36,984 nt of DNA, taken from an uncultured Lachnospiraceae bacterium. GTDB lineage: Bacteria; Bacillota; Clostridia; Lachnospirales; Lachnospiraceae. Position 1 is the first letter of the stretch. Every line of letters begins with the position of its first letter. The position numbers were made by a program, and so were the translations under genes. Of the stretch, positions 15,169-22,298 are shown in pieces. Below the pieces are notes generated by a model that searched no databases, had not been told where the DNA came from, and saw only the letters and a program-made list of their open reading frames with translations. The stretch is taken from assembly GCA_910577275.1 (NCBI GenBank), contig CAJTMW010000032.1:236-37219 (forward strand), written 5' to 3'.

Positions 15169-15522
15169 ATGGAAAAAATCAGACGGTATGATATTAACGA
15201 GGAGTGGGCGCATTCAGGCATGATTCAGGTGGGCGGCTTTTGCTTTTTAAATTACTGCGTCCGCAATACGGGCGGTACGATTGAGGAACAGATTGAAGGC
15301 GCCTTTGACGAGATGGAGGAGCGGCTGGCGTTAGCCGGACTGACCCTTGAAAATGTGGTGCAGATGAATTGCCTTTTCAAAAATATCTGGGACATTCCGG
15401 TCATGAAAAAGGTAATCAAACGAAAATTTAACGGCAAATATCCTGCGCGCAAGTCCATTCAGACCGAATTTGCCGACCCGGGTAATCTGCTCTTTCAGGT
15501 GGATGCCATCGCTTATGGGTAA
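15169..15522 (+). CDS. ridA: RidA/YjgF-family protein
   Basis: A 117-residue protein of the RidA (YjgF/YER057c/UK114) fold, which forms trimers and in its best-known form hydrolyses reactive enamine/imine intermediates from amino-acid breakdown. Seen: the SGMIQVGGFCFLNYC strand, a conserved EEQIEGAFDEMEERLALAG helix, the VVQMNCLFKNI strand, and PARKSIQTEFADPGNLLFQVDAIA, where the canonical R of the active site is present in the PARKS position. It is somewhat shorter than typical (~125-130) and belongs to a less-studied branch, so deaminase activity is not assured. SD is GGGAGG. It is coupled to the WYL regulator upstream. Its 3' part is duplicated at 16334-16555. Confidence 0.5.
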   Translation: MEKIRRYDINEEWAHSGMIQVGGFCFLNYCVRNTGGTIEEQIEGAFDEMEERLALAGLTLENVVQMNCLFKNIWDIPVMKKVIKRKFNGKYPARKSIQTEFADPGNLLFQVDAIAYG

Positions 15523-15528
15523 CTGTCA
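15301..15528 (+). repeat. Direct repeat, copy 1 (3' part of ridA); copy 2 at 16334-16561
   Basis: The two copies match without gaps over about 228 bp, with about 15 mismatches (~93% identity). The offset is 1033 bp, and the copies flank the toxin-antitoxin module at 15571-16211. Confidence 0.5.
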
Positions 15529-15570
15529 CACCCGGGATGCTACCTCCCGCTAAATAATAGAAAGGATAAT

Positions 15571-15909
15571 TTACCATTCCATATCCATTTGTGATAATTG
15601 GCGAAGCTGCTCACGCTTCCCATAGATTATAGCGGTTATTTGGACTCTCATATTATCTTCATCTATCCAGAAATATATAAGGAAATTTTTTACTGGTAAA
15701 CGGTGTATTCCGTTTGTATTCCATGGTTCTTCCTCCACCAGGACTACACGTTGTGGAAAATGTATAAGTGATGAAAAAGCATCTTCTAATGCATCCAATA
15801 GTTGCAGGGCAGCATCAGGAGCTTTTAATTCGTGGGATATATAATATACAATTTCCTGTATTTGTTCTTCAGCCTGAGAGGTGATTTTCACATTGTAAAT
15901 TTTATCCAT
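15571..15909 (-). CDS. ParE/RelE-type toxin
   Basis: A 112-residue protein with the ParE/RelE toxin fold: a KITSQAEEQIQEIVYYI helix start, a middle LIHFPQRVVLVEEEPW segment, the IHRLPVKNFLIYFWID strand pair and an AIIYGKREQLRQL C-terminus. ParE-like members poison gyrase; RelE-like members cut mRNA. The sequence resembles the ParE branch more (GIHRLPVKNFLIYF), but this is not firm. Its ATG overlaps the antitoxin stop (TAATG), the usual arrangement of a type II module in which the antitoxin is made first. The gene is convergent with ridA. Confidence 0.5.
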   Translation of the reverse strand: MDKIYNVKITSQAEEQIQEIVYYISHELKAPDAALQLLDALEDAFSSLIHFPQRVVLVEEEPWNTNGIHRLPVKNFLIYFWIDEDNMRVQITAIIYGKREQLRQLSQMDMEW

Positions 15910-16211
15910 TATTGTAGCTCCCGTCTTAAATCTGCAAATACATCCACTACAGGACGTGATTGATTTGTCCTGGCTTGTGACAATCCTGTCTCCATGATAG
16001 AGTTAAATTTCTCTGTGGTCATAGAATCTAATGTAACAGGCTCTTTAGGTAATGACATTGAAAAAGGGATGCCCCTGGTCATAATGATTTGTTTATATAA
16101 TGCATTAATAACAACAGAAGCAGGCAACCCAAGTTTGGACATAATAGATTCTGCCTGTTCCTTTACTTCCGGTTCGACACGTGCAAGTACATTTGCGCTT
16201 TTTGTAGCCAT
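15909..16211 (-). CDS. RelB/DinJ-family antitoxin
   Basis: A 100-residue protein. The N-terminal ribbon-helix-helix is visible (SANVLARVEPEVKEQAESIMSKLGLPASVVINALYKQII), followed by the GIPF motif common in RelB/DinJ antitoxins and a flexible C-terminus that should wrap the toxin. It would repress its own promoter together with the toxin; a palindrome lies between the -35 and -10 regions. The ATG has GAAGGGTGG 7 nt upstream. First gene of the two-gene module. Confidence 0.5.
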   Translation of the reverse strand: MATKSANVLARVEPEVKEQAESIMSKLGLPASVVINALYKQIIMTRGIPFSMSLPKEPVTLDSMTTEKFNSIMETGLSQARTNQSRPVVDVFADLRRELQ

Positions 16212-16242
16212 AATTATACCACCCTTCTGTTTAGTTAAGATG

Positions 16243-16279
16243 ATTATATACTATTGTATAACTATCAGCAATACAATAG
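16243..16279 (-). promoter_or_regulatory. Promoter and palindromic operator of the RelB/ParE module
   Basis: On the minus strand a perfect TATAAT (16243-16248) is preceded by a 9-bp inverted repeat CTATTGTAT-N11-ATACAATAG (16251-16279), which covers the spacer and -35 region. A weak -35 TTGCTG lies 17 bp before the -10. This is the expected site for antitoxin autoregulation. Confidence 0.5.
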
Positions 16280-16333
16280 AATTAATTTTTTCTAAAATCT
16301 TATCCAGTATTTACCAGTAGATTCCCCATAAAG

Positions 16334-16555
16334 GCCTTTGACGAGATGGAGGAGCGGCTGGCGTTAGCCGGGCTGTCCCTTGAAAATGTGGTGCAGATGA
16401 ATTGTCTTTTCAAAAATATCTGGGATATTCCTGTCATGGAAAAGGTAATCAAACGAAGATTTAACGGCAAATATCCTGTGCGCAAGTCCATTCAGACCGA
16501 ATTTGCCGACCCGGGCAATCTGCTTTTTCAGGTGGATGCCATAGCCTGCGAGTAA
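16334..16555 (+). pseudogene. Duplicated 3' part of ridA
   Basis: Encodes the last ~73 residues of the RidA-like protein in frame, from AFDEMEERLALAG to the stop, with no 5' half, promoter or SD. Differences from copy 1 are partly synonymous and partly not (for example K to E, A to V, G to E near the C-terminus). This suggests a once-functional paralog that lost its front half. An internal ATG at 16346 exists but lacks a plausible ribosome site. Confidence 0.5.
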
Positions 16556-16612
16556 CTGTCCTCCTGGTTTTCCTTCAAGTTCCAGGTTCATCTTTCCCCT
16601 GCTCAGCCCCCA

Positions 16613-17101
16613 CTATAAATCCCGCCGCATATAAATCGAGTTTTCCATCGGGCTGTCATTGTACGCCGGTATCTCATAAAACCCTAATTCTCTGTACAGC
16701 AAAATTGCACTTTTCAGAAACGGCAGGGTGTCCAGTAGCATAGAAGCGTATCCGATTTCCCCGGCGTCCGCTATAATCCGGTCGGCGAGTGCTTTTCCGA
16801 TATGTTTTTTCCTAAACTGCGGCCTCACATAAAGACGCTTCATCTCGCACCGGCTTTCATCTATTTTCCGCAGGCCGACACAGCCGGCCAGCTTCCCGTC
16901 GCAGTAAGCCAGATACAGCCTCCCAAAGGGCATTCCGTACTTGTCCTCCAGATGCTTTATTTCTTCATCATAATTCTGTATGGCAAGGTATTCCTGAAAA
17001 GAACCGTCATCTGCTATCAGCATATCCGTATATTCCGTAAACAAGGCTTTCACAGCCTGAGGATATGCATACGCAGGAATGATTTTGATGTCCGACGCCA
17101 T
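16613..17101 (-). CDS. GNAT-family N-acetyltransferase
   Basis: Start set at the ATG ending at 17101 because GGAGG lies 8-9 nt upstream; 162 residues. The acetyl-CoA fold shows as AYCDGKLAGCVGLRKI (beta-4), MKRLYVRPQFRKKHIGKAL (motif A, with the R/Q-x-x-G-x-G/A loop written as RKKHIGKA) and SAILLYRELGFYEIP near the end (motif B). Members transfer acetyl to small molecules or proteins; the substrate is not apparent. Two further GNAT genes lie nearby in the same orientation but each has its own SD and spacer. Confidence 0.5.
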   Translation of the reverse strand: MASDIKIIPAYAYPQAVKALFTEYTDMLIADDGSFQEYLAIQNYDEEIKHLEDKYGMPFGRLYLAYCDGKLAGCVGLRKIDESRCEMKRLYVRPQFRKKHIGKALADRIIADAGEIGYASMLLDTLPFLKSAILLYRELGFYEIPAYNDSPMENSIYMRRDL

Positions 17102-17265
17102 ACCCACTTCCTCCTTTTCCGGTATATCGGCTCTCATAAGAAAGCATTTCCCGATATTTATCTTTATGTCAAAATAAATTAAACAGACATGGATAATAGC
17201 TCTTCTAAAAAACATGAAAATGACGAAATTCATCAGACGTACATAAAAGCATACCGCCAGATTTG

Positions 17266-17814
17266 TCAGAGCTTTTTCATCATCCAGTACGCATCCGCAT
17301 ATTTCCCGTTTTTATATTTCATATTATCAGGGAAACGCCCGTATTTAGTAAAACCTGTTTTTTCATATAACGCTATTGCATTCTTATTATCTGCAATCAC
17401 TTCCAGCTCCGCCTGCTCATAGCCCGCCTCTTTTGCTGTCCTTAAAACGGTTTCCAGCATCATTTTCCCGATGCCTCTGCCGCAGTACTCCTGATACAAT
17501 GCAATTGCAACTTCACACCGATGGCGGTATCTCTTGTATCCGCCAATGCTCATAAGCGAACAATTTCCGATATGTTTCCCGTTAATTGTCGCGACAAGCA
17601 TCAGCTCCCTGTCGGAAGCTATGATTCTGCGAATGAAGCTCTGTTCTTCTTCAATGGACAAAGTGACCTCATCAGGTTCTCTGATTAAATACGGCGTCTC
17701 TGCTGTCGTAGCTTTCAGATAAGTTATCAGATTTTCAGCGTCGCCTGTTTCCGCATTTCTCAGTATTACTTCCTGTCCGGTTTTGTCAGTTATCTTCAAA
17801 GGCTGAAATATCAT
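17266..17814 (-). CDS. GNAT-family N-acetyltransferase
   Basis: A 182-residue protein. The acetyl-CoA binding loop is EVAIALYQEYCGRGIGKMML (Q/R-x-x-G-x-G/A as YCGRGIG), followed by AELEVIADNKNAIALYEKTGF, the classical motif B with NxxAIxLYEKxGF. The N-terminal VILRNAETGDAENLITYL helix binds substrate in relatives. The length and this signature fit the generic RimI/speG-like branch. ATG has GGGGAGAA 5 nt upstream. The substrate is unknown. Confidence 0.5.
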   Translation of the reverse strand: MIFQPLKITDKTGQEVILRNAETGDAENLITYLKATTAETPYLIREPDEVTLSIEEEQSFIRRIIASDRELMLVATINGKHIGNCSLMSIGGYKRYRHRCEVAIALYQEYCGRGIGKMMLETVLRTAKEAGYEQAELEVIADNKNAIALYEKTGFTKYGRFPDNMKYKNGKYADAYWMMKKL

Positions 17815-17886
17815 AGCTGTTCTCCCCTGTGTAAATACTTAATATGCCGCCTGATTTTCTTCTCTCTCCGCCCCAAAGCTGTTTTC

Positions 17887-18189
17887 TCAGCCTTTTGCGT
17901 CCCCTCCGGTCTCCTGTACCGTTACCCGGACGCTGTCCCCCGGCTGTTTCCCTGTCCGGGTGCGGATATCCTTCCGCATCCCTATAATATAGCAGATACT
18001 TCCGTCGGCATTTTTCACTCCCATATTAACAATGCTGCCGTCGTAAGGCACTCCGTCAAAGGTTACATGGACCTTCACCCGTCCTTTCCCGAATTCTTTT
18101 CGAATATCGTAGGGAAAAATAACGTATGCGCCGCCCTTTTTATCGGCTTCATAAATCAGAGAGTCATATTCATAAATTTTGCCGTTCAT
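17887..18189 (-). CDS. DUF1905-domain protein
   Basis: A 100-residue protein that fits the DUF1905 fold, a small beta-barrel: YVIFPYDIRKEFGKGRVKVHVTF, then FDGVPYDGSIVNMGV, then YIIGMRKDIRTRTGKQPGDSVRVTV. These blocks, with the RxxxGK and PGD turns, are typical. The family has no established biochemical role. It lies between acetyltransferase genes, but the 72- and 155-bp gaps argue against one tight operon. Confidence 0.5.
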   Translation of the reverse strand: MNGKIYEYDSLIYEADKKGGAYVIFPYDIRKEFGKGRVKVHVTFDGVPYDGSIVNMGVKNADGSICYIIGMRKDIRTRTGKQPGDSVRVTVQETGGDAKG

Positions 18190-18344
18190 TGTCTGCGCCT
18201 TTCACGAATTATTTTCTGATAATTTTTCGGTCAAAAACCGGAATTTTAATCTTCCTTCTTTCGATTTATCCCCCTGTCCATCCACAAATCAAGAAAAAAA
18301 TATGCAATTTCCACAATCATATTTATAATTAATTCTGACATTCT

Positions 18345-18878
18345 TTATTCCTCCGCATTTAATTTTGCATACACATAGGTATCTTTCCAAATTACTTTTC
18401 CGTTCTCATCCTTCCAGAAATATACATTTTTTCTGAAATGAGCCTCTCTCTGAAATCCCAATGCTTCAAGCAATTTCCATGAACGCTCATTGAGGGGGTC
18501 GCATTCCGCGTAGATTCTGTGTATGCCGTTTGAAAATGCCTGCCTGATTAAGGTTCTGCAGCTTTCAGCGGCATAGCCATGCCCCCAGTAATTCCGGTTA
18601 AATACGTATCCCATTTCCAGCGTCTCAAATTCACGCTTTCCCATATAGACATTGCCAATCATTTTATGGGAATTTTTCAGCTCAACGGCAATCATTTCGT
18701 CTGTCCCGATACGCCACTTGAGATTTTCTTTTGTTTCATCAAAGGTCAGGGGTTTATATGGCTCATATTCCACGACTTTTATATCTGATAAATATTCATA
18801 CAAGTCCTGCAAATCCTCTTGTTGATATCTTCTTAAAATCAGCCTTTCCGTTTCTGTTATGATGATTTTGCTTTCCAT
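18345..18878 (-). CDS. RimJ/RimL-like GNAT acetyltransferase
   Basis: A 177-residue protein of the Acetyltransf_3 branch. It opens with ETERLILRRYQQEDLQDLYEYL, the usual N-terminal strand-helix. The acetyl-CoA loop is EMGYVFNRNYWGHGYAAESC (NYWGxGYAxE, diagnostic for the branch), and NERSWKLLEALGFQREAHFRK is motif B. Relatives acetylate ribosomal-protein N-termini or antibiotics such as streptogramins or aminoglycosides. No closer assignment is possible. SD is AGAGG 8 nt upstream. Confidence 0.5.
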   Translation of the reverse strand: MESKIIITETERLILRRYQQEDLQDLYEYLSDIKVVEYEPYKPLTFDETKENLKWRIGTDEMIAVELKNSHKMIGNVYMGKREFETLEMGYVFNRNYWGHGYAAESCRTLIRQAFSNGIHRIYAECDPLNERSWKLLEALGFQREAHFRKNVYFWKDENGKVIWKDTYVYAKLNAEE

Positions 18879-18922
18879 ATCATTGTCCTCTTTCCTTTAA
18901 TTCCACACCATACCTTTTAATG

Positions 18923-19228
18923 TCAAATATTGTTCCGTCCCTGATATTGCACGGTCACAACATAGACTATTTTTTTCGCCTCATCAATTCGGAAAACAGC
19001 TATATAATTATCAATCAATAACTGTCGGTAGCCTTTCCCCGCATATCTGCCCACATTACGCTCCTGGTGGGCCTGTGGAAATATTCTCAAATTTAAAATT
19101 GCATTTTTAATCCTGTCAACCTGCCCTTTTGCATTTTCGGGTGCCAGTTTTTCATTTGCAATATAATTGTAAATGTTTTCCAATTCGCGTACCGCTCCAG
19201 GATTGAGCTTAACCTTGTATTTATTCAA
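18923..19228 (-). CDS. RelE/ParE-family toxin
   Basis: Start set at TTG (19226-19228): the downstream sequence NKYKVKLNPGAVRELENIYNYI is the normal start of this toxin family, GGAG sits about 9 nt before it, and it overlaps the antitoxin stop by 8 nt. The product has about 101 residues: an N-terminal helix pair, a FPQAHQERNVGRYAGKGYRQLLIDNYIAVFRI core (R/K-rich, as in RelE/ParE) and a VVTVQYQGRNNI end. It either cleaves ribosome-bound mRNA or targets gyrase; sequence alone does not settle which. A non-ATG start overlapping the antitoxin would keep toxin output low. Confidence 0.5.
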   Translation of the reverse strand: MNKYKVKLNPGAVRELENIYNYIANEKLAPENAKGQVDRIKNAILNLRIFPQAHQERNVGRYAGKGYRQLLIDNYIAVFRIDEAKKIVYVVTVQYQGRNNI

Positions 19229-19484
19229 AATATTTTTTCTCCAGTTCTGTAAAAACCGCTTCCGCATCGATTGCTTCCGCTCCGTTTTCCATTTCCTGTT
19301 CGGATTCAAATATTGCCTGGTCGATACGATTCATTCTTGCAAATTTATCATATAACTCGCTGCTCATTACAACCAAATCGCTGTATCCGTTTTTGGTAAT
19401 AAAAATAGGCTCCTGTTTCTTGTGTGCAATATTGGAAATCTCAGTTGTATTGCGTAAATCTTTAATAGGCATTATAAGCGGCAT
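19221..19484 (-). CDS. Phd/YefM-family antitoxin
   Basis: An 87-residue protein with the PhdYeFM N-terminal DNA-binding fold: LIMPIKDLRNTTEISNIAH, then EPIFITKNGYSDLVVMSSELYD, the signature of the family. The C-terminal acidic helix (ESEQEMENGAEAIDAEAVF) would occupy the toxin. A palindrome between the -35 and -10 elements suits autoregulation. The second type II module in this 4-kb patch. Confidence 0.5.
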   Translation of the reverse strand: MPLIMPIKDLRNTTEISNIAHKKQEPIFITKNGYSDLVVMSSELYDKFARMNRIDQAIFESEQEMENGAEAIDAEAVFTELEKKYFE

Positions 19485-19510
19485 AATGTTTTGCTCCTTT
19501 CTTTTACAAA

Positions 19511-19539
19511 ATTATAGCATAATTATGAGCATCTCACAA
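19511..19539 (-). promoter_or_regulatory. Promoter and palindrome of the Phd/RelE module
   Basis: On the minus strand TTGTGA (19534-19539), 17 nt, then perfect TATAAT (19511-19516). The spacer carries the self-complementary 10-mer CATAATTATG (19518-19527), a likely operator. Confidence 0.5.
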
Positions 19540-19570
19540 CGTTTATATTCGGTGTCGCAGAATTAACATC

Positions 19571-19615
19571 TAAAAGCTCTTACCAGAATCACAACTGATA
19601 AGAGCCTTTATCTGC
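19571..19615 (-). terminator. Terminator of the ABC exporter operon
   Basis: On the minus strand GCTCTTA (19609-19615) pairs with TAAGAGC (19576-19582) with a further 3-bp pairing inside after one mismatch, then TTTTA follows. It lies about 50 bp past the stop of the permease gene at 19664. Confidence 0.5.
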
Positions 19616-19663
19616 CTAATCGTCACATTTGCCGTCGTCTCCCGGCTGTCCCTTTTACCGCAC

Positions 19664-20479
19664 TTACCGGTCTCTGCGGGCGGCGCTTCGTCCTCCGCGC
19701 ATCTTCCCTTTCTTCTTCCCCGTTTTCGCCGCTTCCCCCGGCGCCCCGGCCGTGCAGACCGCCAGTACTCCGAGAAGCAGCATTACTCCCAGCGAGGCAA
19801 TCCCAAGGGGAATACTGCCCTTATCCGACGTACCGCTGTAAGAAGTCGTGTCAAACCCAATCAAAGTCAACGCCGCCGAAAAGGGATAAACGTTTCTCAA
19901 TAGCCCCTGCTTAAAAAACAGGACGGCGTACCCGGCAATGAACGCGAACACCGAGCCGCTCATAAACATTCCCGGCCTTCTGCTGCAAATACCGATAAGG
20001 GGCAGCACCACAATATAAATGGCGATTGAAAGCCCTATCATCTGCAGCAAACCTTTTAATAAAACCATGCCCCCAAAACCGGAAAGCCCTGCAACGAGCC
20101 CCACAATCACCGCCGCCAGAAGGCTGTACACTCCCATGAGAATTGCAAGAAGCCCCACAGCCGCCAGCTTTCCTGCCAGAAATTTGCGGAAAGAAAGGGG
20201 AACGGTAAGAATATTTTTCAGAGTGTCGTCCGTGTATTCCCTGTTTATCAGATAGCCGCCGATTAGCGTGAACATCACCGGCATGAACATCTGAGCGTTG
20301 CCCCAGATTGTGGCTTCCAAAAGGGCGGCAAAGTCAAAATTGGGATTCCTTGCCTCCGGCGTCATTATCATCTGGGAAAAAAACTGTAAAAGCGGCGAAC
20401 AGAACATGCCGATTAGCCCGATTAAAAGAATCTGATACCGTTTTATTTTCTGGAATTCCGTTTTTATTATCGCAACCAT
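19664..20479 (-). CDS. ABC-2 permease, bacitracin/lantibiotic-exporter type
   Basis: Start at the ATG ending at 20479 (AAGGAGG 8 nt upstream). A 271-residue membrane protein with six predicted membrane segments, one of two permeases of this exporter. EFQKIKRYQILLIGLIGMF near the N-terminus and an amphipathic GYLINREYTDDTLKNILTVPLSF segment are typical of LanE/LanG and BcrB-like subunits, in which a conserved E-x(2-4)-L-K-N-x-L-x-x-P motif precedes the second helix. The C-terminus is basic (KTGKKKGKMRGG). Third and last gene of the minus-strand ABC operon, 13 bp after the sister permease. Confidence 0.5.
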   Translation of the reverse strand: MVAIIKTEFQKIKRYQILLIGLIGMFCSPLLQFFSQMIMTPEARNPNFDFAALLEATIWGNAQMFMPVMFTLIGGYLINREYTDDTLKNILTVPLSFRKFLAGKLAAVGLLAILMGVYSLLAAVIVGLVAGLSGFGGMVLLKGLLQMIGLSIAIYIVVLPLIGICSRRPGMFMSGSVFAFIAGYAVLFFKQGLLRNVYPFSAALTLIGFDTTSYSGTSDKGSIPLGIASLGVMLLLGVLAVCTAGAPGEAAKTGKKKGKMRGGRSAARRDR

Positions 20480-20492
20480 ATACCCATCCTCC

Positions 20493-21272
20493 TTACACAC
20501 TCTGTTTCCGGTAAACCTGAATCATCAGAATCACGCACACGGCAGCCTCCCCAAGCAGCACCGCAAAAATAACCGGCGTTGACACAAAATAGGGGCGGAA
20601 TCTGTTGTAAAAGTCAATCATCTCCTGCCCCGCGCCCTCCAGCGAATGGTACTGGTAAAGCCAGCGGCTAATCATGGGGACAGGCAGCAATGTGGGAATG
20701 TTAAAGCCAAAGGGAACCATGATAAAACGGTCGTTTACATGCAGGATAAAATTAATTGCAGCGTAGGAAAATGCAATAATCACGGAAATAATGTAGGACC
20801 TGTTGCACCAGACCACAAAAAGAATACAGGGCATGGCAGCCGCCCAGATTAAAATCCCGGTTTCCGCGGCAAGAAAAATCTCCTGCCAAAGCCCTTCCAG
20901 CGATTCTCCCGAAATGTCAGTAAGCAAGACGGCGCTTATCCCTCCTGCAAGCTCATATCCTATATCAAAAATTAAAATCACAAAAAGCTTTGCCAGTGTC
21001 AGCCGCCCCTTTGTAACCGGAATGCACATAAGATTTTTCAGGGTGTCGCAGTCATGTTCCTCAAAAAACAGGTTGGCAGCAAGCACCACTGAAAAGGGAA
21101 TTAAAAGCAGAAAAGCGTTGTCCGTCCTTACTACCGACATTATATTGTCCAGCGTCGTATTATCCAGAATCAGGAAGTACAAAAGCGGCATAACAAAGGT
21201 TGTGAGGAACGCAATCCGAAACAGCTTCTTTCTTTTCAGCTTTCCGAATTCGCAGACAATCATTTTAAGCAA
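20493..21272 (-). CDS. ABC-2 permease, bacitracin/lantibiotic-exporter type
   Basis: The start is uncertain. TTG (21270-21272) has GGGAGG 8 nt upstream, whereas the downstream ATG at 21263 has only GAGGG at about 11 nt and the upstream GTG (21279-21281) overlaps its SD. About 260 residues with six membrane segments. FEEHDCDTLKNLMCIPVTKGRL is the same E-x-DTLKN-L-x-x-P motif as in the sister permease, so the two form a heterodimer (LanE/LanG style). Its start overlaps the ATPase end by about 8 nt, implying translational coupling. Confidence 0.5.
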   Translation of the reverse strand: MLKMIVCEFGKLKRKKLFRIAFLTTFVMPLLYFLILDNTTLDNIMSVVRTDNAFLLLIPFSVVLAANLFFEEHDCDTLKNLMCIPVTKGRLTLAKLFVILIFDIGYELAGGISAVLLTDISGESLEGLWQEIFLAAETGILIWAAAMPCILFVVWCNRSYIISVIIAFSYAAINFILHVNDRFIMVPFGFNIPTLLPVPMISRWLYQYHSLEGAGQEMIDFYNRFRPYFVSTPVIFAVLLGEAAVCVILMIQVYRKQSV

Positions 21273-22188
21273 TGCCCTCACCTCCCGTCACCCGTTTGAA
21301 ATACTCTTCCAGGCTTTCCTCGCAAAGATGAGCCTCAGACACTTCCAGCCCGTTTTCCACAAAGGCCGTGACGATTTTCCCTACCGGCAAATCCAGATTG
21401 TGAACCAGAATATTGGTATCGTCCTGTATGGAAAACCGATTTTCGGAAAAGTCACATTCCAGAATTCTTGCGGCCTGAGCGGTGTCGGAAAGGGTAAAGT
21501 GAATGTGCTTGTTACTCTTTTTCTCCAGCTCCGCAAAGCTTTCCTCCTCAATCAAAGCGCCGTGGTCAATAATGCCGATATCGTCGGCAAGCAGCGCAAT
21601 CTCGGACAGAATATGGCTGGAAATCAGAATGGTCTTCCCCCTCTCGTCGCAAAGCTGCCGAATAAAGGAACGCACCTCCGCAATCCCTATGGGGTCAAGC
21701 CCGTTAATTGGCTCGTCCAGAATAAGGAGCTCCGGGTCGTGCATAACGGCAAGGGCGATTGCCAGCCGCTGCTTCATACCCAGAGAATATTGTGAAAACA
21801 GCTTCTTATCCTTATAAGGAAGTCCCACCAAATCCAATGCGTCTTTTAAGGCGTGGGCGTTCGGCACTCCCCGTAAGGTGGCGAAGATTTTCAGGTTTTC
21901 CGTTCCCGTCAGGTTGGGATAAAATCCCGGCGACTCTATCAGGCTTCCGATGCGGGGCAACAGCTTTTTTTCATTGCCCTTAAGGGGCTTCCCCCATATT
22001 TTAACCTCGCCTGCCGTGGGCTTTGTCAGTCCCAGAAGCATTTTCATGGTAGTGGTCTTTCCGGCTCCGTTTCTTCCCAGCAGCCCGTAAATTCTGCCCT
22101 GCTGTACATGGATGTTCAGACTGGCGACGCTTTTCTGAGCGCCGTACTGCTTGGTGAGATTTCTGGTCTCGATAACATATTTGCTCAT
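21265..22188 (-). CDS. ABC transporter ATPase, bacitracin/lantibiotic type
   Basis: A 307-residue ATPase with Walker A GRNGAGKTT, a Q-loop-equivalent region written as SLIESPGFYPNLTG (common in the LanF/BcrA branch, in which Glu replaces Gln), the signature YSLGMKQRLAIA, Walker B LLILDEP and the H-loop SSH. The C-terminal ~90 residues form the accessory domain of this branch. With the two permeases it should move peptide antibiotics or their targets out of the membrane and so confer resistance. It is first in the operon, behind a promoter with four 11-bp-spaced repeats for the adjacent response regulator. Confidence 0.5.
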   Translation of the reverse strand: MSKYVIETRNLTKQYGAQKSVASLNIHVQQGRIYGLLGRNGAGKTTTMKMLLGLTKPTAGEVKIWGKPLKGNEKKLLPRIGSLIESPGFYPNLTGTENLKIFATLRGVPNAHALKDALDLVGLPYKDKKLFSQYSLGMKQRLAIALAVMHDPELLILDEPINGLDPIGIAEVRSFIRQLCDERGKTILISSHILSEIALLADDIGIIDHGALIEEESFAELEKKSNKHIHFTLSDTAQAARILECDFSENRFSIQDDTNILVHNLDLPVGKIVTAFVENGLEVSEAHLCEESLEEYFKRVTGGEGIA

Positions 22189-22221
22189 TCGTAAAAACCT
22201 CCTGTGATGTTATGACTAAAT

Positions 22222-22273
22222 AGTATCATCCCAGTCTTGCATAAACCTTGCCGGAACCTTGCGTTAACCTTGC
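22222..22273 (-). promoter_or_regulatory. Four 11-bp-spaced direct repeats at the exporter promoter
   Basis: On the minus strand GCAAGGTT occurs at 22266-22273, 22255-22262 and 22244-22251, with a degenerate GCAAGACT at 22233-22240. The period is exactly 11 bp. A -10-like GATACT lies at 22222-22227, with the fourth repeat within its spacer and the third over its -35 position. This is the geometry expected for an activating OmpR/PhoB-type regulator. Confidence 0.5.
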
Positions 22274-22298
22274 AAATTGGTATTCCCCGCGTCAGCCG

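Noticed and set aside
16346..16555. Independent small RidA gene starting at the internal ATG.
   Set aside because: No SD or promoter, and the protein lacks the first half of the RidA fold, so it is listed as a pseudogene.
18190..18344. 155-bp gap between the acetyltransferase and DUF1905 genes, checked for a small RNA or promoter.
   Set aside because: Only a weak AAAAACCGG-type inverted repeat and no convincing promoter pair.
20793..21800. 330-codon plus-strand frame across the ABC ATPase and permease genes.
   Set aside because: Antisense to well-supported ABC genes with Walker motifs; no start context or recognisable domain.
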